Assembly (NCBI GenBank): GCA_013695195.1 | Contig: JACDAY010000121.1 | Coordinates: 1-16,142 of the forward strand | Reading direction: 5' to 3' | Source of the DNA: Blastocatellia bacterium | GTDB taxonomy: Bacteria > Acidobacteriota > Blastocatellia > Pyrinomonadales > Pyrinomonadaceae | DNA: 16,142 nucleotides | Part shown: positions 14,150 to 16,142 of the stretch, in pieces | Numbering within the stretch: position 1 is the first letter of the stretch | Layout of the letters: each line of letters starts with the position of its first letter | The notes under the pieces: generated by a model | Database searches by the model: none | What the model was told of the DNA's origin: nothing | What the model saw: only the letters and a program-made list of their open reading frames with translations | Position numbers and translations under genes: made by a program

Positions 14150-14824
14150 CTACTGCGGAGCTTCAACCCTCGGGCTGTGTTTTATGAATGCGGCTTCGCG
14201 CAGATATACGTTTAATTCGCAAATATCCTTAACATAATCACCTATTCGCTCCAGATGTTTCGCGACAAAAAGCAAATGGGCAGCTCCGGTCGTGGCAGAA
14301 GGATTGTCGATCATCAATTCAAGAAGCTCGTTAAAGACTTTTCTGTAAGTTACGTCAATCTTCTTGTCAAGCTCAATAACATCGCGCGAGACCTTGGAAT
14401 CTTCCGCCGTAAACGCATCCAGCGCCGTGCGCAGCATGCCCGCCGCAATTTCAGCCATTAGAGACAAATCGATGTAGTTATTCATCTGCGGCTCGTTATT
14501 TAGAATCAGGGCCGCGTCGGCGATGCTGCCCGCGTGGTCGGCTATGCGTTCGAGAATCGGGGTGATCTTTGCAACCGATATGACGAAACGCAGATCGTGG
14601 GCGGCGGGGTGCTGCAAAGCAAGTATCTCGATACTCAAACGGTCGATCTCGAGCTCCATCTGATCGATCACCTTATCTTCTTCAAGAACTTTTTTCGCCA
14701 GCTCGCTATCTCGTGTAACCAGTGACTGCATCGCGCGGTGGACGGCGGCTTCGGTGGTCCCTCCAAGAAGCAAAATTTTATCCCGCAAGAGATCGAGCTG
14801 CTGGTCTATAATTCGATGTTCCAT
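14150..14824 (-). CDS. phoU: Phosphate signalling regulator PhoU
   Basis: Cytosolic regulator that restrains the Pst phosphate importer and the phosphate-sensing kinase when phosphate is plentiful. The 224-residue protein is all-helical with two similar three-helix bundles. The conserved metal-binding-type motifs are LERIADHA (91-98) in the first half and LERIGDYVKD (191-200) in the second, with supporting EXDRLSIEI-like helices (58-67, 150-160). Length is normal. The last residues (HSPRVEAPQ) are encoded by repeat-like DNA containing a gaagct/agcttc hairpin over the stop codon, so the original C-terminus may have been slightly altered. The ATG at 14824 has only a weak AAGAA before it. It follows pstB on the same strand, as usual, but 276 bp away because a repeat lies between. 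Confidence 0.95.
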   Translation of the reverse strand: MEHRIIDQQLDLLRDKILLLGGTTEAAVHRAMQSLVTRDSELAKKVLEEDKVIDQMELEIDRLSIEILALQHPAAHDLRFVISVAKITPILERIADHAGSIADAALILNNEPQMNNYIDLSLMAEIAAGMLRTALDAFTAEDSKVSRDVIELDKKIDVTYRKVFNELLELMIDNPSATTGAAHLLFVAKHLERIGDYVKDICELNVYLREAAFIKHSPRVEAPQ

Positions 14825-15100
14825 TTCTTATAATTTATCACAATAAAAGACAGTTTTTTTAGTATTTCTCAAGAACAGGTGCTTTACCTGCGACATAGGG
14901 CTAATTATCTGCTGCCGCAGGGCTGACGGTCTGGAGCACAAAATTCCTGAGTTCCGTTAGAAACGGTATGTTTGTAGTTAAAATTGTCAACCTGCCATCG
15001 GAGTTCCGTAGGAACGACATATCTTCTGCCGTTCCTACGGAACTGTGTGGTATTTTTTATCAACTGGCTACTAACATTTCGCTCCGATGGAGCTAAGAAA
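14825..15100. other. Repeat-rich gap between pstB and phoU
   Basis: The first third (14825-14930) has no feature I recognise except an A-rich stretch just upstream of phoU. The rest is taken by an interspersed palindromic repeat. Small reading frames on both strands across the repeat have no domain and are best regarded as chance. Confidence 0.6.
14949..15089 (+). repeat. Interspersed palindromic repeat with GTTCCGTAGGAAC core
   Basis: A perfect 15-bp stem (agttccgtaggaacg at 15002-15016, cgttcctacggaact at 15030-15044) has a 13-nt loop. A second, outer pair (catcggag at 14996-15003, ctccgatg at 15082-15089) encloses it. A partial direct copy of the core, gagttccgttagaaacgg, lies 52 bp earlier at 14949-14966. 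The core itself is near-palindromic. The layered pairs suggest a compact non-coding element. I recall similar words from other genomes but know no established name. Confidence 0.75.
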
Positions 15101-15859
15101 CTAGCCAAATCTGCCGGTAATATAATCCTCGGTCAATTTCTCATCGGGATTTGTAAACATTTTTTGCGTCGGATTGTATTCGATTAATTTGCCCAGCATA
15201 AAAAATGCCGTTCTATCCGAGACACGCGACGCCTGCTGCATATTATGCGTTACTATCACGATAGTGTATTTTCGTTTCAATTCGACCACCAGCTCTTCGA
15301 TCTTCTGAGTGGCGATAGGGTCGAGCGCGGACGCCGGCTCATCCATCAAAATCACCTCAGGCTGGACAGCGAGCGCCCGCGCGATACAAAGACGCTGCTG
15401 CTGGCCGCCCGAAAGCCCAAAAGCCGATGTGTTCAACCGATCCTTTACTTCATCCCAAAGCGCGGCGTCGATCAAAGCTTTTTCTACCCTCTCCGCGAGA
15501 TCAGTTTTGCTGTTGTGGATGCCGTTTATTCGGATTCCATATGCTACATTATCGAAGATTGATTTAGGAAAAGGGTTGGATTTCTGAAACACCATCCCGA
15601 CTTTCCGGCGCAGGGCAACAACATCAGTTCCAGGCGCGTAAATATCTTCCCCGTCAATCATTACGGTACCGGTTGCGCTGGCAATGGGTATCGTATCGTT
15701 CATACGATTAAGAGTCCGCAGAAAAGTAGATTTGCCGCAGCCGGATGGGCCGATAAAGGCAACGATCTGGCGTTCCGGAATTTCGAGCGTTATGTCGAAC
15801 AACGCCTGCGCTTTCCCGTAATAAAAATCCAGATTCGAAATGCTGATTTTGCTTTCCAT
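15101..15859 (-). CDS. pstB: Phosphate ABC transporter, ATP-binding subunit PstB
   Basis: Peripheral ATPase that powers phosphate import through PstC-PstA. The 252-residue protein has Walker A GPSGCGKST (37-45), Q-loop Gln92, ABC signature LSGGQQQR (149-156), Walker B VILMDEP (169-175) and switch His205. The PstB-type LNRMND (50-55) and KSNPFPKSIFDNVAYG (93-108) segments separate it from other ABC ATPases. I chose the ATG at 15859: an in-frame TTG at 15892 would add eleven residues (MQAGSLRSDKL), but these come from a palindromic repeat and the family starts here. No Shine-Dalgarno precedes the ATG, only the last 9 bases before that repeat. It follows pstA and precedes phoU. Confidence 0.97.
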   Translation of the reverse strand: MESKISISNLDFYYGKAQALFDITLEIPERQIVAFIGPSGCGKSTFLRTLNRMNDTIPIASATGTVMIDGEDIYAPGTDVVALRRKVGMVFQKSNPFPKSIFDNVAYGIRINGIHNSKTDLAERVEKALIDAALWDEVKDRLNTSAFGLSGGQQQRLCIARALAVQPEVILMDEPASALDPIATQKIEELVVELKRKYTIVIVTHNMQQASRVSDRTAFFMLGKLIEYNPTQKMFTNPDEKLTEDYITGRFG

Positions 15860-15868
15860 TAATTTGTC

Positions 15869-15958
15869 GGAACGCAGGCTCCCAGCCTGCAAACGCCGCT
15901 CAAGGCGTAATTCGTTTTCGTGCTACGCACTCATGGCAGGCAATAGTGCCTGCGTTCC
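15869..15958 (+). repeat. GGAACGC-type palindromic repeat, copy 2
   Basis: Outer arms ggaacgcaggc (15869-15879) and gcctgcgttcc (15948-15958) are perfectly inverted. Inside them a second gcctgc/gcaggc pair (15885-15890 with 15936-15941) and a small acgcc/ggcgt hairpin (15893-15897 with 15904-15908) are nested. The whole fits almost exactly in the gap between the pstA stop and the pstB start. It resembles the copy beside phoU. Confidence 0.8.
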
Positions 15959-15965
15959 CAAAGGA

Positions 15966-16142
15966 CTAAAACTTTTTCCTCGTCAAAAATCTGACTAAAA
16001 TATTTATAACCAAAATCAACCCGACGAGAATAAGCGTCGCCGCCCAAGCCATTGCATGCTCCACCTCGAACGGGCCGGTCGCATAATTGTATATCTGCAC
16101 GGTCAAAGACGACATCGGCTGATCGTAAAAGAAATTATAGAA
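15966..16142 (-). CDS. pstA: Phosphate ABC transporter permease PstA, C-terminal fragment
   Basis: Only the last 58 codons are in the window; the 5' part lies beyond the right edge. The translated end has QPMSSLTVQIYNYATGPFE followed by an H-A-M-A-W-A-A-T-L-I-L-V-G-L-I-L-V-I-N-I-L-V-R membrane helix and a basic tail R-K-K-F. This matches the C-terminus of PstA permeases, which form the phosphate channel with PstC. The stop TAG is at 15968-15966. Its place directly upstream of pstB supports the call. The pstS and pstC genes are presumably to the right (inference). Confidence 0.88.
   Translation of the reverse strand, partial: FYNFFYDQPMSSLTVQIYNYATGPFEVEHAMAWAATLILVGLILVINILVRFLTRKKF

Noticed and set aside
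14905..15187. Small reading frames on both strands across the pstB-phoU gap
   Set aside because: They are open only because the palindromic repeat lacks stops; no domain or ribosome-binding site is seen.
15860..15892. TTG-initiated extension of PstB
   Set aside because: The added eleven residues come from a palindromic repeat, and PstB proteins normally begin at the ATG at 15859.

Overview
The window looks like a bacterial chromosome segment of medium G+C with mostly housekeeping genes. The best guess is an Acidobacteriota-type organism, perhaps Blastocatellia/Pyrinomonadaceae. That rests on the style of the large secreted protein (CHRD, LamG, delta-60 repeats and a C-terminal carboxypeptidase-regulatory-like domain) and on the many short intergenic repeats. 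It is an inference from gene style, not from a marker gene. No rRNA, tRNA, CRISPR array or intact transposase gene was seen.

Layout. At 1-4725, minus strand, lies the cell-shape cluster mreB, mreC, mreD, mrdA (PBP2, running off the left edge). The mreB-mreC and mreC-mreD gaps are filled by tandem 7-bp repeats in inverted pairs. The second pair encloses a 46-codon remnant that reads like the N-terminus of an S23/four-helix-bundle (23S rRNA intervening-sequence) protein. At 5015-11400, minus strand, is a probable stress cluster: a twin-CBS protein, a small heat-shock protein and the ATP-dependent protease Lon. It is followed 40 bp later by a 988-residue exported multidomain protein. At 11605-12539, plus strand, are a Rieske-type protein and a two-gene toxin-antitoxin module (Phd/YefM-like antitoxin, MazF/PemK-like toxin). 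At 12560-16142, minus strand, come pstA (partial), pstB, phoU, nadA and a small ferredoxin. These are separated by several families of palindromic intergenic repeats.

How the genes work together. MreB, MreC, MreD and PBP2 form the elongasome core that directs lateral-wall peptidoglycan synthesis. PstA and PstB belong to the high-affinity phosphate importer, with PhoU as its negative regulator. NadA makes quinolinate for NAD and carries an Fe-S cluster; the adjacent ferredoxin may be co-transcribed. Hsp20 and Lon are a holdase and a protease that plausibly share protein quality control.

The most unusual signal is in the gaps between genes. At least five different tandem-word families (four with a 7-bp period, one with an 8-bp period) plus two classes of larger palindromic repeat sit almost exclusively between genes. 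They often abut start or stop codons and sometimes create false N-terminal extensions. Three are arranged as inverted pairs, and the pair around the S23-like remnant suggests a decayed small mobile element. All gaps between genes are shorter than 300 bases; the longest (4726-5014) is A+T-rich and holds only a possible mreB promoter.
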